From: NCEH01 sp002257205
GTDB lineage: Bacteria > Pseudomonadota > Alphaproteobacteria > Rhizobiales > Xanthobacteraceae
Length of the DNA: 64,000 bases
Direction: 5' to 3' (one strand)
Assembly (NCBI RefSeq): GCF_043195105.1
Contig: NZ_JBAFWO010000006.1
The position numbers were made by a program, and so were the translations under genes. Shown piece after piece: positions 1-8,896 of the stretch (its first letter is position 1; each line of letters opens with the position of its first letter). The notes beneath the pieces are model-generated. The model did not search any database, was not told where the DNA came from, and was given only the letters and a program-made list of their open reading frames with translations.

Positions 1-861
1 GCCCTCGACGGGCTTCAGGGTCTGGTGCGCGAACCCTTCTCCCGGCGCGGCTTCGTCATGACAGGCCTGATCGCCGGCTTCACGCTCGCCACCACCTCGG
101 TGGAAGCCCAGGCCATCCACACCGATGCCGTCGGCCTCGTCGCCGGTGAAGTGAAGATCCCCACCATGGACGGCGACATGCCCGGCTATCGCGCCATGCC
201 GGAGGGCAACGGCCCGTTCCCGCTGGTGATCGTGGTGGAGGAGATTTTCGGCGTCCACGAATATATCAAGGACATCTGCCGCCGCCTCGCCAAGCAGGGC
301 TATTGCGCGGTCGCGCCCGAGCTTTATGCCCGCCAGGGCGATCTCACGGGGATGACCGACATCCAGCAGATCGTCCGCGACGTCATCTCCAAGAAGCCCG
401 ACGCGGAAATGCTCTCCGATCTCGATGCGGCGGTGGCCTGGGCGGTGAAAAGCTCCAAGGGCGATGAAAATCGGCTCGGCATCACCGGCTTCTGCCGCGG
501 CGGGCGCTCGGTGTGGCTCTATGCGGCGCATAATCCCAAGCTGAAGGCGGCGGTGGCCTGGTACGGCCCCATCGGTGGCGCGCGCACCGCCATCCAGCCC
601 AAGACCGCCGCCGATGTCGCCGCCGACCTCAAGGCCCCGGTGCTCGGCCTCTATGGCGCCGCCGATACCGGCATTCCCGTCGCCGACGTGGAAAAGCAGC
701 GCGACACGGCGCGCGCCGCCGGCAAGACGGTGGACATCGTGATCTATCCCGATACGCCCCACGCCTTCCATGCCGACTATCGCCCGAGCTATCGCAAGGA
801 AGCGGCCGAGGACGGCTGGAAGCGCATGCTCGCCTGGTTCAAGCAATACGGCGTTGCCTGA
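1..861 (+). CDS. dienelactone hydrolase family protein, exported (5' partial)
   Basis: Alpha/beta-hydrolase of the dienelactone hydrolase family, which opens enol-lactones in chloroaromatic or other ring-cleavage pathways; the substrate here is unknown. The nucleophile elbow GFCRGG carries the Cys typical of the family, with Asp in YGAADTG and His in PHAFH completing the triad, and the conserved Glu of VVEEIFGVHEY. An RR motif followed by a hydrophobic stretch and a VEAQA cut site looks like a Tat signal, so the enzyme is probably periplasmic. A GTG at 25 could start it, but the frame is open to base 1 and Tat-type relatives often have residues before RR, so I treat the 5' end as missing. Confidence 0.85.
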   Translation, partial: ALDGLQGLVREPFSRRGFVMTGLIAGFTLATTSVEAQAIHTDAVGLVAGEVKIPTMDGDMPGYRAMPEGNGPFPLVIVVEEIFGVHEYIKDICRRLAKQGYCAVAPELYARQGDLTGMTDIQQIVRDVISKKPDAEMLSDLDAAVAWAVKSSKGDENRLGITGFCRGGRSVWLYAAHNPKLKAAVAWYGPIGGARTAIQPKTAADVAADLKAPVLGLYGAADTGIPVADVEKQRDTARAAGKTVDIVIYPDTPHAFHADYRPSYRKEAAEDGWKRMLAWFKQYGVA

Positions 862-932
862 GCGCTGAATGGGGGCAAGATCGCGGGCGGCTGCGTCGCC
901 GTCCGCGCCACGCCATACCGGGAGAGCCCCTC

Positions 933-1223
933 ATGCCGCGCCAGTCCCCCATGTCCCTGTCCCGCACCAAGGCGTCAGCCGTGGGCGCCTCCGCGATCGG
1001 CGCCTCCACCGTGGGCACTGCCTCGCTGGGCGCCATCGCGGTGGGGGCGCTGGCGTTCGGCGCGCTCGCCATCGGGGCGCTGGCCATCGGCCGGCTCGCC
1101 ATCGGGCGCGCGCGCATCCGCTCGCTCACGATTGATGAGCTGACGGTGAAGAAGCTCACCATCCTGCCGCAGACCGATGCGTCACAGGCGGGCGCGCCGC
1201 AGGCGGGCGCACCGAAAGCCTGA
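933..1223 (+). CDS. small Ala/Gly/Ile repeat protein, possible mini beta-solenoid
   Basis: A 96-residue protein of unknown function. The ATG at 933 is preceded by GGGAGAG at good spacing. From about residue 12 to 60 it repeats a short A-x-G-A-x pattern (GALAFGALAIGALAIGRLAIG), then passes into alternating polar/aliphatic steps (RIRSLTIDELTVKKLTI) like rungs of a pentapeptide-type or bactofilin-like beta-helix, and ends in an Ala/Gly/Pro tail. No signal peptide is clear. It lies 70 bp after the dienelactone hydrolase on the same strand and may be co-transcribed. The role cannot be told from sequence. Confidence 0.6.
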   Translation: MPRQSPMSLSRTKASAVGASAIGASTVGTASLGAIAVGALAFGALAIGALAIGRLAIGRARIRSLTIDELTVKKLTILPQTDASQAGAPQAGAPKA

Positions 1224-1299
1224 CGGTGACCGGCGGCTAGGGCATTGGCGGTGTCGCATTTCTTCACGCGAACCGGTGTCCACGTCGCTCGAAAATGCT

Positions 1300-2592
1300 C
1301 TATCGGGCCGGCGCGGCGGGTGTCGCGACCACGCCGGGTGTCGCGGCCCCGGCAGGTGCGGCGAGCGCGGGCAGCAGGCCGATATTCTGATTGACGCCGG
1401 AAATCTGGATGCCGTCCAGCTCGATGGTGTTCGGCTTGGCGCCGGCCAGTGCGCCATGGGCGGCGAGTTGGCCGCGCAGGGCGGGGGCCAGCTGCGCCAG
1501 CTGGGCGAACTTGCCGTGGTTCATCGGGTCCATGGCCTTCACATTGGTCATGTCGATCACAACGGCGCCGAGCGCCACCAGTTCGTCGTCATTGGTGTAA
1601 TTGCCAAGCCGCACCTTGCCGCCAGCCAGGAAATCGGAGAAGCCGAGCGCCTTGTCGTCGCGCGAGACGATGACGATGAACGGCTTTTCCGGCTTGCCGA
1701 AGCGCTTCAGCTGCGATTTGAACACGTCCACGTCGATATCCGGCGCGGCGAGGATGATGTTGCCGACGCGATTCGCGGGCAGGCCGTTGCCGCCGATCTT
1801 CATTTGGCGCAGCGCCTCCACGGTCACCCAATTGCCCATGGAATGGGCCATGATGGTGATCTTCTCCGCCTTGCTGGAGGCCACCAGCGTGAGCGTGCGT
1901 TCTAGATTGTCGCGCGCGGCGGTGGCGCTGTTGTTGTCGTAAACATAATCCTCGGTCTTGCCGCGCGAGGCCCAGCTGAACAGCACCGGCACGCCCGGCA
2001 CGTCGGAATCATGGGTCATCTGCGTCAGGCGGTAGAGCGCCTCGGAGAACATGGTGTTGTAGCCATGCACGAACACCAGGACATTGCGGTTCCCGGCCGG
2101 CAGCCGGGCAAGCTGGGCATTGAGATCGCGCACGAAATCCTGGTCGGTGTCGCGATAGACCGCTTCATGCACCACCATCTCGGTTGCGGGGTTGCCGGGC
2201 GCCTGTTTCGGCCATTCGATGCCGCCGGGCTGGTGCGCGGGCGGCACGGTCAGCGTCACATTGGCAAAGTCGAGCCCGGTCCCGCGTTCGCCGCTGAATA
2301 GGGTGCCGGGCCGCGGGTCGCGCGCGCGGGTAGTGGCGACGAGGATGGTATGCGGCTTGGCGCCCGGCGCCTCGGTGAGATTGGGGGTCAGCACATCGGC
2401 GCCCGGACGGTCGGCGCAGGCGGAAAGCAGGATCGCGGCGGCGAGAAGCAGGGCCAGAAGGGGCAGGGCGGTGAGCGGCGTGGCACGCGCGGTCTGCACG
2501 CTTGCGGCGCTGCCGGCGCGGCGCGAAATCTGCCTGGATATGAAAATCACTGAATGTCCGCCCCGATCCCCGTCGCTCCGGTGCTTGAACAT
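1300..2592 (-). CDS. alpha/beta hydrolase lipoprotein (DUF900 family)
   Basis: Predicted envelope-anchored serine hydrolase. The nucleophile motif AHSMGNW lies in an alpha/beta fold with VFVHGYNT as the oxyanion/beta-strand region, typical of DUF900 proteins. An N-terminal hydrophobic run ending LLSAC is a lipobox, so the protein should be lipidated at that Cys. The open frame extends upstream to 2907, but those codons are the intergenic repeat and antisense to the neighbouring GcvT gene, so the ATG at 2592 (430 aa) is preferred. The C-terminus is Ala/Pro/Gly-rich. Natural substrate unknown. Confidence 0.8.
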   Translation of the reverse strand: MFKHRSDGDRGGHSVIFISRQISRRAGSAASVQTARATPLTALPLLALLLAAAILLSACADRPGADVLTPNLTEAPGAKPHTILVATTRARDPRPGTLFSGERGTGLDFANVTLTVPPAHQPGGIEWPKQAPGNPATEMVVHEAVYRDTDQDFVRDLNAQLARLPAGNRNVLVFVHGYNTMFSEALYRLTQMTHDSDVPGVPVLFSWASRGKTEDYVYDNNSATAARDNLERTLTLVASSKAEKITIMAHSMGNWVTVEALRQMKIGGNGLPANRVGNIILAAPDIDVDVFKSQLKRFGKPEKPFIVIVSRDDKALGFSDFLAGGKVRLGNYTNDDELVALGAVVIDMTNVKAMDPMNHGKFAQLAQLAPALRGQLAAHGALAGAKPNTIELDGIQISGVNQNIGLLPALAAPAGAATPGVVATPAAPAR

Positions 2593-2699
2593 AGCAGAAG
2601 CGCCGGCCGGGCGGCGATTGGCAATTCTTAGCCGCATAGAGATGCTTAATAGGAAGCGGCGCGCGTATTGGGGCGCAGTGTGTTTGCGGGATGGGATGG

Positions 2700-2820
2700 C
2701 CCCCTCACCCCAGCCCTCTCCCCGTGGGGGAGAGGGGGCGCGATGGGGAGGGCGGGCTTTGAGTGGCTCACCTCTCCCCCACGGGGAGAGGTCGGCCGCG
2801 CAGCGGACGGGTGAGGGGGA
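2700..2820 (-). repeat. intergenic palindromic repeat pair (modules B and A, reverse orientation)
   Basis: Two related GC-rich modules separated by about 35 bp. One is CCCTCACCCCAGCCCTCTCC followed by a GTGGGGGAGAGG arm; the other holds CTCTCCCCCACGGGGAGAGG followed by TCGGCCGCGCAGCGGACGGG. Each is an imperfect hairpin. The same modules occur in the opposite orientation at 8705-8847 and as an alternating array at 10445-10910. They fill the gap between the DUF900 lipoprotein and the GcvT-like gene. No transposase is attached, so this is a REP/MITE-like dispersed element. Confidence 0.85.
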
Positions 2821-2830
2821 GGCGCGCGGC

Positions 2831-3958
2831 TCAGCCGCGCTCGGCGAGCGGGTGGGTGCGCAGGCGCAGGGGGTCGTAGAACGGCGTGCGCACCACATTG
2901 GCCTCATAGCTCTTGCCGTCGTCCACCACGGTCACGGCGGTGCCGAGGGTGGTGAGCGACGGGATGATCGACACCAGGGCCAGCGACTTCATCAGATGCT
3001 GGCTGAATACAGTGGAATTCACCGTGCCCACTTCCTGACCGTCCTTGAGGATCTTGGCGCCAGGGGTGATGGCGGCGGAATGCAGCACTTCGAGCCCGGC
3101 CTGGTGGGTGCGCTCGGTGCCCTTGCGGGCCATCAGGGCCGCCTTGCCGCGAAAATCCGGCTTGGAGAGGTCCACCGTCCAATCCATCAACACTTCCCAC
3201 GGCGTGGTGTCCTTGTGGGGCATGTCGAACGGGAAGAACAGCAAGGCGGCTTCCACCCGGCCGAAATCCAGGCAATCCCACGACACCGGCATGATTCCGT
3301 GAGGCTTGCCGGCCTCCAGGATCTTGTCCCACACTTCGACCGCATCCTTGGCCTTCACGAACACCTCATAGCCGCGCTCGCCGGAATAGCCGCCGCGCGC
3401 GAGCGAAACCGCGATGCCGTAGAGGGTGGTCGGCGCATGGCCGAAATAGGGGATGCCGGCGATATCGAGCGGCGTGCCGGGCTGGAGGATCTCCAGCGCC
3501 TTCGGCCCTTGCAGGGAGAGGATGTGCACGTCGTCGTCGCGCGCGAAGGTGACGTCCAGCCCCTCGGTGAGGAGCGGGAGCACCTCCTCGGTGGCGCCGC
3601 CGCCATGGGAGAGGCGATAGGCGGTGGGGCTGTCGCAATAGATCAGCACGTCGTCGATGAGCCCGCCGTCTTCTCCGACCATGGAGGAGATCATGGAGCG
3701 GCCGGGCGCGATCTTTGCAACGTCGGAGGTGACGAGGCGGTTGAGGAAGGCGGTGGCGTCGGGACCCGAGACGTTCACGATCTTCAGCGCCGACACGTCG
3801 ATGAGGCCGGCGCGGGTGCGCACGACGGCGACCTCCTCATAGGGATCGGTGGCGTAATGCTGGGGAATGGCGGTGTCGTTCCAGGATTCTTCCAGCTTCG
3901 ATCCGAGCGCGCGGTGACGCTCGTTCAGGATCGACTGGCGCAATGGCGTCGGGCTCAT
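2831..3958 (-). CDS. GcvT/aminomethyltransferase-family demethylase
   Basis: A 375-residue tetrahydrofolate-dependent C1-transfer protein of the GcvT fold, a family that includes glycine-cleavage T protein, DMSP demethylase DmdA and aryl O-demethylases. An N-terminal folate-binding domain (RAGLIDVSALKIVNVSGPDA, then TSDVAKIAPGR) is followed by the RGGYSGERGYEVFV motif and a C-terminal GCV_T barrel. No gcvH or gcvP is nearby, so it is unlikely to be part of the glycine cleavage system. Position opposite the dmm operon suggests it demethylates an N-methyl (or O-/S-methyl) substrate and hands the methyl group to THF. Substrate not determinable. Confidence 0.85.
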   Translation of the reverse strand: MSPTPLRQSILNERHRALGSKLEESWNDTAIPQHYATDPYEEVAVVRTRAGLIDVSALKIVNVSGPDATAFLNRLVTSDVAKIAPGRSMISSMVGEDGGLIDDVLIYCDSPTAYRLSHGGGATEEVLPLLTEGLDVTFARDDDVHILSLQGPKALEILQPGTPLDIAGIPYFGHAPTTLYGIAVSLARGGYSGERGYEVFVKAKDAVEVWDKILEAGKPHGIMPVSWDCLDFGRVEAALLFFPFDMPHKDTTPWEVLMDWTVDLSKPDFRGKAALMARKGTERTHQAGLEVLHSAAITPGAKILKDGQEVGTVNSTVFSQHLMKSLALVSIIPSLTTLGTAVTVVDDGKSYEANVVRTPFYDPLRLRTHPLAERG

Positions 3959-4065
3959 TCTTTGCGTCCCCTCAGGCTCTGCAAGGCGGGGTCATCCTTG
4001 TGCGAGGGGCATTTTCTGTCAATTACTTTTCCTGAGAAGAAATCTTTTGACTAACGCGCCCAAAG

Positions 4066-4116
4066 AATAGGCGACATAAAAATGGTAAGTCGTTGCTTTC
4101 GCATACCTCGCCTATT
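4066..4116. promoter_or_regulatory. 9-bp perfect inverted repeat in the divergent control region
   Basis: The arms AATAGGCGA (4066-4074) and TCGCCTATT (4108-4116) are exact reverse complements with centres 42 bp apart, about four helical turns. They lie in the AT-rich strip (about 4020-4130) between the GcvT-like gene (leftward) and the amine operon (rightward). That placement and phasing fit a pair of operator half-sites for one regulator controlling both directions. No regulator gene is adjacent. Confidence 0.45.
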
Positions 4117-4271
4117 TTGTGTGCATTTCTGTGCCTGCTTTTGGTTCTTGCGTCCGACGGAGCATTTGGCAATCTGTTTCTGCGGCGGCAAAAAAGTTCA
4201 CTGAGGGGAACAGCGCGCCGGGGACATTCACCGCTCGCGTGCTGAGGCGCCGGGCGTTCGGAGCAAGCGTC

Positions 4272-5675
4272 ATGTCGCAAGTCAAAATGTGGGGCCAGGA
4301 GGAATTCTGGGGCCTCGGGTTCGAGTGGGACCCGCAATGGCTCCTCACCCCCGCCCAGAAGGAATTGCAGGCCAAGCTCATCGCTTTATGCGAAACCACG
4401 CTGCGCGCCAACGCCATCGAGAGCGACGCGCAATACATCTATCCCCGCAAGAATTTCGAGGCGCTCGCCACCCTCGGCCTGCTGTCGCTGACGGTGCCCA
4501 AGGACCTTGGCGGCCTCGGCGAAAGCCATGTCTGCGCGGCCATGGTGGTGGAAACCATCGCGCGCTACGGCTGCCCCTCCACCGCCATGTGCTACACCAT
4601 GCACCTCGGCGCCGTGGCGGCGGCCTTGTTGCGCTATCACGACAACGTCCGCCTCACCGACATTCTCAAGCGGCTCGACGCCGATGTGCTGATCGGCACC
4701 CTGTCCTATTCCGATCCCGAGACCGGCTCGCACTTCTGGTATCCCATCTCCTCCAAGGCCGAGGCCTTCGGGGATGGCTGGAAGATCACCAAGAAGGCCT
4801 CCTGGACCACCTCCGGCGGGTTTGCCGACTGGTACATCCTCCAGACCACCAGCCCCGGCTTCTCGGGCGATTATTCCGACCTCTCCTGCTTCCTGGTGCT
4901 CAAGGACGACGTGAAGTCCAATCCGTCCGAATGGGACGGCCTCGGCCTGCGCGGCAACCAGTCCGGCCCGATCCAGGTGGAAGGCGTGGTGATCCCCAAG
5001 GACGCCATGGTCGGCCCTATCGGCGACGGCGCGAAATCCAATGACGAGGTGGTGGACCCGTTCTTCCTCACCTGCTCCTCCGCCTGCTGGAACGGCATCT
5101 CGCTCGCGGTGATCGACATCGCCAAGCGCCACACCACCCGCAAAACCCACAATGACGTGGGCATGCGCGTCGCCGATTATCCGACCATCCAGGATTATGT
5201 CGGCGAGGCGATCATGGACACCAATGCGTGCCGCGCCTTCGTCTTCCAGATGGCCCAGGCGCTCGACAGCGTGACCAATAATTGCGACTGGTCGATCCAC
5301 AAGGACCTCGACGCGCTGCCCCGCTCGGCGCTGCTGCATTGGCTGTGGCAGGTGAAGTTCGAGGCCGCCAAGAACGTCACCCACGTCACCGACAAGATGC
5401 TGCACGCCTGCGGCGGCACCGGCTATCGCCCGGCGCTGCAGATCGAGCGCTATCTGCGCGACGGCAAGGCCGGCTGGGTCATGGGCCCCACCAATGAAGT
5501 GCTGCGCCAGTTCGTCGGCAAGGCCTCGCTGCTGGGCTTCGAGAGCCTGGATTACTGGAACAAGTCCATCAACCAGCGCATGCTCAACAATGAAGTGAAG
5601 AAGATGGACGACGCGCAGAAGCGCGCCTTCGCCGAGAAGCTCCTCGCCGAGCTTCAGCCGGCCAAGGTGGCGTGA
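4272..5675 (+). CDS. acyl-CoA-dehydrogenase-fold flavoprotein, probable two-component monooxygenase or dehydrogenase
   Basis: A 467-residue protein with the acyl-CoA dehydrogenase fold: N-terminal helical domain, middle beta domain (GTLSYSDPETGSHFWYP...KITKKASWTTSGG) and C-terminal four-helix bundle (DKMLHACGGTGYRP, RDGKAGWVMGPTNEVLRQFVG). The ATG at 4272 has GGAG eight bases upstream. A flavin reductase gene follows 173 bp later, and that pairing is characteristic of group D flavin monooxygenases (DszC- or N-hydroxylase-like), which share the acyl-CoA dehydrogenase fold but oxygenate their substrate. In an amine-demethylation operon, an N-oxygenase or amine-oxidising role is plausible. I cannot separate this from a true dehydrogenase by sequence alone. 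Confidence 0.75.
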   Translation: MSQVKMWGQEEFWGLGFEWDPQWLLTPAQKELQAKLIALCETTLRANAIESDAQYIYPRKNFEALATLGLLSLTVPKDLGGLGESHVCAAMVVETIARYGCPSTAMCYTMHLGAVAAALLRYHDNVRLTDILKRLDADVLIGTLSYSDPETGSHFWYPISSKAEAFGDGWKITKKASWTTSGGFADWYILQTTSPGFSGDYSDLSCFLVLKDDVKSNPSEWDGLGLRGNQSGPIQVEGVVIPKDAMVGPIGDGAKSNDEVVDPFFLTCSSACWNGISLAVIDIAKRHTTRKTHNDVGMRVADYPTIQDYVGEAIMDTNACRAFVFQMAQALDSVTNNCDWSIHKDLDALPRSALLHWLWQVKFEAAKNVTHVTDKMLHACGGTGYRPALQIERYLRDGKAGWVMGPTNEVLRQFVGKASLLGFESLDYWNKSINQRMLNNEVKKMDDAQKRAFAEKLLAELQPAKVA

Positions 5676-5848
5676 ACCGCGCCGCCATGCAGCCGGACGC
5701 CGGAAGCCGCGGCACGGATGCGCACCAGGGGGGACAAGGCTTGTCCCTTCTGCCGGCTTCGGTCACCTTCCCGGCATCGGGCGTTCCGCTCGGTGCCGGC
5801 GGCCTTGCCGTCGCCGGAGAACGCGGGAGCAAGGAGCGCCTTCCACCC

Positions 5849-6352
5849 ATGACCCGCATTGATCTCGACGCCCGCTTCGATCCGCGCGAACTGCGCAATG
5901 TGCTCGGCCGGTTCGCCACCGGCATCGCCGTGGTGCTCGGCCGCGACGAACAGGGGCCGCTGGGCGTGACGGTGAATTCCTTTTCCTCCGTCTCCCTCGA
6001 CCCGCCGCTGATCCTGTTTTCCATGGCGCGCTCGCTGCAGTCGCTGGCGCGGCTGGAGAAGCTGCAATTCTTCACCGTGAACGTGCTGCTGGAGGGGCAG
6101 GAGGAATTGTCCAACCGCTTCGCGCGCGGCGGCGCCGACAAGTTCGCCAATGTCGAGCTTCACGAAGGCCATTCCGGCGCGCCCTTGCTGCGCCCGGCCC
6201 ATGCGGCCTTCGAATGCGCCGCCTATGCCCATTATGACGGCGGCGACCATGAGATTTTCGTCGGCCGCGTGGTGCATTTCCATGCCGAGGGCGAGGGCGC
6301 CCCGCTCATCTATTACCGCGGGCGCTATCGCTCGCTGACCGATCCGGACTGA
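5849..6352 (+). CDS. flavin reductase family protein (FMN-binding split barrel)
   Basis: A 167-residue flavin:NAD(P)H oxidoreductase that would supply reduced flavin to an oxygenase partner. Family signatures are FATGIAVV near residue 25, GVTVNSFSSVSLDPPLILFS (flavin-binding loop) and a C-terminal FVGRVVHFH...PLIYYRGRYRSL. The ATG at 5849 is chosen because the frame upstream has no family similarity; AAGGAG lies about 14 bases before it. It sits between the acyl-CoA-dehydrogenase-like protein and the DUF1989-GcvT gene, with only 5 bp to the next start, so it is probably translated from one message with them. Confidence 0.85.
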   Translation: MTRIDLDARFDPRELRNVLGRFATGIAVVLGRDEQGPLGVTVNSFSSVSLDPPLILFSMARSLQSLARLEKLQFFTVNVLLEGQEELSNRFARGGADKFANVELHEGHSGAPLLRPAHAAFECAAYAHYDGGDHEIFVGRVVHFHAEGEGAPLIYYRGRYRSLTDPD

Positions 6353-6357
6353 AGCCC

Positions 6358-8676
6358 ATGGATGCCATCGCCGCGCCTCCCCTCTCTTCCGGTCCGCCTT
6401 CGGCGCCCCGCTCGCTCGCCGAGCGCCGCGTGGTGCCGGGCGGCGGCTGTGCCGCCTTCGCGCTGAAGGCGGGCGATGAAATCCGCATCACCGATCCCGA
6501 GGGCCTCCAGGCCGCCGATCTCTTCGCTTTCGACGGCACAGGCGCGGATGCCGCGCCAGCGCTGGGGCTTGACGCCGCCCCGCGTGGCGCGCCGCTCTCC
6601 GCGCGCCTGGCCGGGGAGGGTGGGGCGGAGGTTGCCCGCCTGCTGGCGCAACGCGGCATCGATACCGCCGCGCCGGCGCGCATCCTGCTGGGCGAGAGCG
6701 ATGCGCCGGGCGCCGAGGCGCGCCTGACCGCGCTCACGGATCTTCTGGTGGTGATCGCTGCCGGCGGCCCGCTGATGGCACCCGACGAGCAGAGCCCGCC
6801 GACGGAGCTGAAGGTCGACGTCTCCCGCGTCGCCGGCTCCCTGCCGGACCTTCCCCCGCCGCTGGGCGAAGTGGTGCTGGACCTGCGCATTCCCGCCGCC
6901 CGCGCCAAGGCCTATCGCGTGAAGGCCGGCGATTATATCCAGATCATCGACGTGGAAGGCCGGCAATGCTCCGACTTCCTCGCCTTCGATGCCAAGGCGC
7001 TGGACGAAGAGGGGCTGGAATACGGCCTCGATTCCACCACCACGCGCACGCTCATGGGCTCGGCCTTCCCCGGCCCCGGCCTGCATTCGAAATATTTCGA
7101 CGAGCGCCAGATGCCGCTGGTGGAAGTGGTGCGCGACACCGTGGGCCGGCACGATACGTTCGCGCTCGCCTGCTCGGCCAAATATTACGAGGACATGGGC
7201 TATCCCGGCCACGACAATTGCTCGGACAATTTCAACCTCGTCCTGAAGCCTTACGGCATCAAGGAGAAGCGCGGCTGGCCGGCGATCAATTTCTTCTTCA
7301 ATACCTGCGTCGAAACCTCAAATGCGCTGACCATGGACGAGCCCTGGTCGCGCCCCGGCGATTATGTGCTGCTGCGGGCCATGACGGACCTCGTCTGCGC
7401 CTCCTCCTCCTGCGCCGACGACATCGATTCCGCCAATGCCTGGCATCCGACCGACATCCATGTCCGCGTCTATGACGGCGGCACCCCCATTTCCAAAGGA
7501 ACCGCGTTTCGCATGAGCCCCGAAGCCGAGCCGCGCCTGACGCGGGAGAGCGCCTTCCACCCCCGGATCGCCGAGCAGACCCGCAATTTCGTGGAATATC
7601 GCGGCTTCTGGCTGCCCACCTGCTTCACCGGCGCCGGGCCGATCGCGGAATATTGGGCCTGCCGCGAGAAGGCGGCGGTGATGGATCTTTCGCCCCTGCG
7701 AAAGTTCGAGGTGACCGGCCCGGACGCGGAACTGCTGCTCCAGCGCACGGTCACGCGCGACATCCGCAAGCTTTCGGTGGGGCAGGTGGTCTATACCGCG
7801 CTCTGCTACGAGCACGGCGGCATGATCGACGATGCCACCATTTTCCGCCTCGGCCCGGCGAATTTCCGCGTGGTGTGCGGCGAGGAATTCACCGGCAAAT
7901 GGCTGCGCGACAAGGCCGCCGAATGGGGCCTGAAAGCCTTCGTCAAATCCTCCACCGACCAGCTCCACAATATCGCCGTGCAGGGGCCGCTCAGCCGCGA
8001 GATCCTGGCCGAAATCATCTGGACCTCGCCGGTGCAGCCTTCGATTTCCGAGCTGAAATGGTTCCGCTTCGCCATCGCCCGCCTCGGCGGGCCGCAGGGG
8101 CCGGCGCTGGTCGTCTCGCGCACCGGCTATACCGGCGAACTCGGGTTCGAGATCTGGTGCCATCCCAAGGATGCGACCGCGCTGTGGGATGCGGTGTGGG
8201 CGGCCGGCGCGCCCAAGGGGATGACGCCGCTCGGCCTCACCGCGCTGGACATGCTGCGCATCGAGGCGGGGCTTGTCTTCGCCGGCTATGATTTCTGCGA
8301 CCAGACCGACCCGTTCGAAGCCGGCATCGGCTTTGCGGTCGCGAACAAGGACGAGGATTTCGTCGGCCGCGAGGCGCTGTTGCGGCGCAAGGCCAATCCG
8401 GCCCGCAAGATGGTGGGGCTTCTCATCGGCTCCAATGACGATGTGGGCCATGGCGACCCCATCTATAGCGGCCGCGCCCAGGTGGGCGTCGTCACCAGCG
8501 CCACCAAGTCGCCGATCCTGAAGCAGAATATAGCGCTGGCGCGGCTCGATATCGCGGCGGCGGAGGCGGGCGGTCCGATCGAGATCGGCAAGCTGGACGG
8601 CCACCAGAAGCGCATTCCTGCGCAGATCGTGCCGTTCCCGCATTTCGACCCGCAGAAGACGCGGGTGCGGGCGTAA
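6358..8676 (+). CDS. dmmD: DUF1989-GcvT fusion protein, DmmD-like
   Basis: A 772-residue fusion. The N-terminal part has two versions of the DUF1989 (urea-carboxylase-associated) start motif: a short one near residue 30 (LKAGDEIRITDPEGLQAADL) and a fuller one near residue 185 (VKAGDYIQIIDVEGRQCSDF) with Cys-rich metal-binding-like segments around residues 275-365. From about residue 400 a GcvT folate-binding aminomethyltransferase follows (EKAAVMDLSPLRKFEVTGPD; SRTGYTGELGFEIW). The family is encoded beside dmmABC in amine-degrading bacteria and is thought to act in transfer of the methyl/formaldehyde carbon to THF. The symbol rests on context and my recollection of the cluster. The first DUF1989 copy looks degenerate. 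Confidence 0.75.
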   Translation: MDAIAAPPLSSGPPSAPRSLAERRVVPGGGCAAFALKAGDEIRITDPEGLQAADLFAFDGTGADAAPALGLDAAPRGAPLSARLAGEGGAEVARLLAQRGIDTAAPARILLGESDAPGAEARLTALTDLLVVIAAGGPLMAPDEQSPPTELKVDVSRVAGSLPDLPPPLGEVVLDLRIPAARAKAYRVKAGDYIQIIDVEGRQCSDFLAFDAKALDEEGLEYGLDSTTTRTLMGSAFPGPGLHSKYFDERQMPLVEVVRDTVGRHDTFALACSAKYYEDMGYPGHDNCSDNFNLVLKPYGIKEKRGWPAINFFFNTCVETSNALTMDEPWSRPGDYVLLRAMTDLVCASSSCADDIDSANAWHPTDIHVRVYDGGTPISKGTAFRMSPEAEPRLTRESAFHPRIAEQTRNFVEYRGFWLPTCFTGAGPIAEYWACREKAAVMDLSPLRKFEVTGPDAELLLQRTVTRDIRKLSVGQVVYTALCYEHGGMIDDATIFRLGPANFRVVCGEEFTGKWLRDKAAEWGLKAFVKSSTDQLHNIAVQGPLSREILAEIIWTSPVQPSISELKWFRFAIARLGGPQGPALVVSRTGYTGELGFEIWCHPKDATALWDAVWAAGAPKGMTPLGLTALDMLRIEAGLVFAGYDFCDQTDPFEAGIGFAVANKDEDFVGREALLRRKANPARKMVGLLIGSNDDVGHGDPIYSGRAQVGVVTSATKSPILKQNIALARLDIAAAEAGGPIEIGKLDGHQKRIPAQIVPFPHFDPQKTRVRA

Positions 8677-8704
8677 GGGGCGAGCTTTTGGCGATGGGCT
8701 GGCC

Positions 8705-8847
8705 TTGCCCCTCACCCGTCCGCTGCGCGGCCGACCTCTCCCCGTGGGGGGAGGTGAGGGGCCGGGCGGTGTTCCGGCGAGGGGTGTTTGGGCGAGAGAA
8801 CGCAAAACCCCCTCTCCCCGCTGGGGAGAGGGGTGGGGTGAGGGGGG
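8705..8847 (+). repeat. intergenic palindromic repeat pair (modules A and B, forward)
   Basis: Module A (CCCTCACCCGTCCGCTGCGC, then a CCTCTCCCC/GGGGGGAGG hairpin) and module B (CCCCCTCTCCCCGCTGGGGA, then GGGGTGAGGGG) separated by about 55 bp. It is the reverse-oriented counterpart of the 2700-2820 element and lies inside the dmm operon, between the DUF1989-GcvT gene and dmmA, so it is probably transcribed. Confidence 0.85.
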
Positions 8848-8896
8848 CGGCGCAGGCGTCGGGCCTTGGAATTTTGACCTGAAGCGGAAAGGCATC

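Noticed and set aside
2192..4054. A 620-codon plus-strand open frame
   Set aside because: It runs antisense through two well-supported genes and the intergenic repeat, has no domain, and is explained by high GC content.
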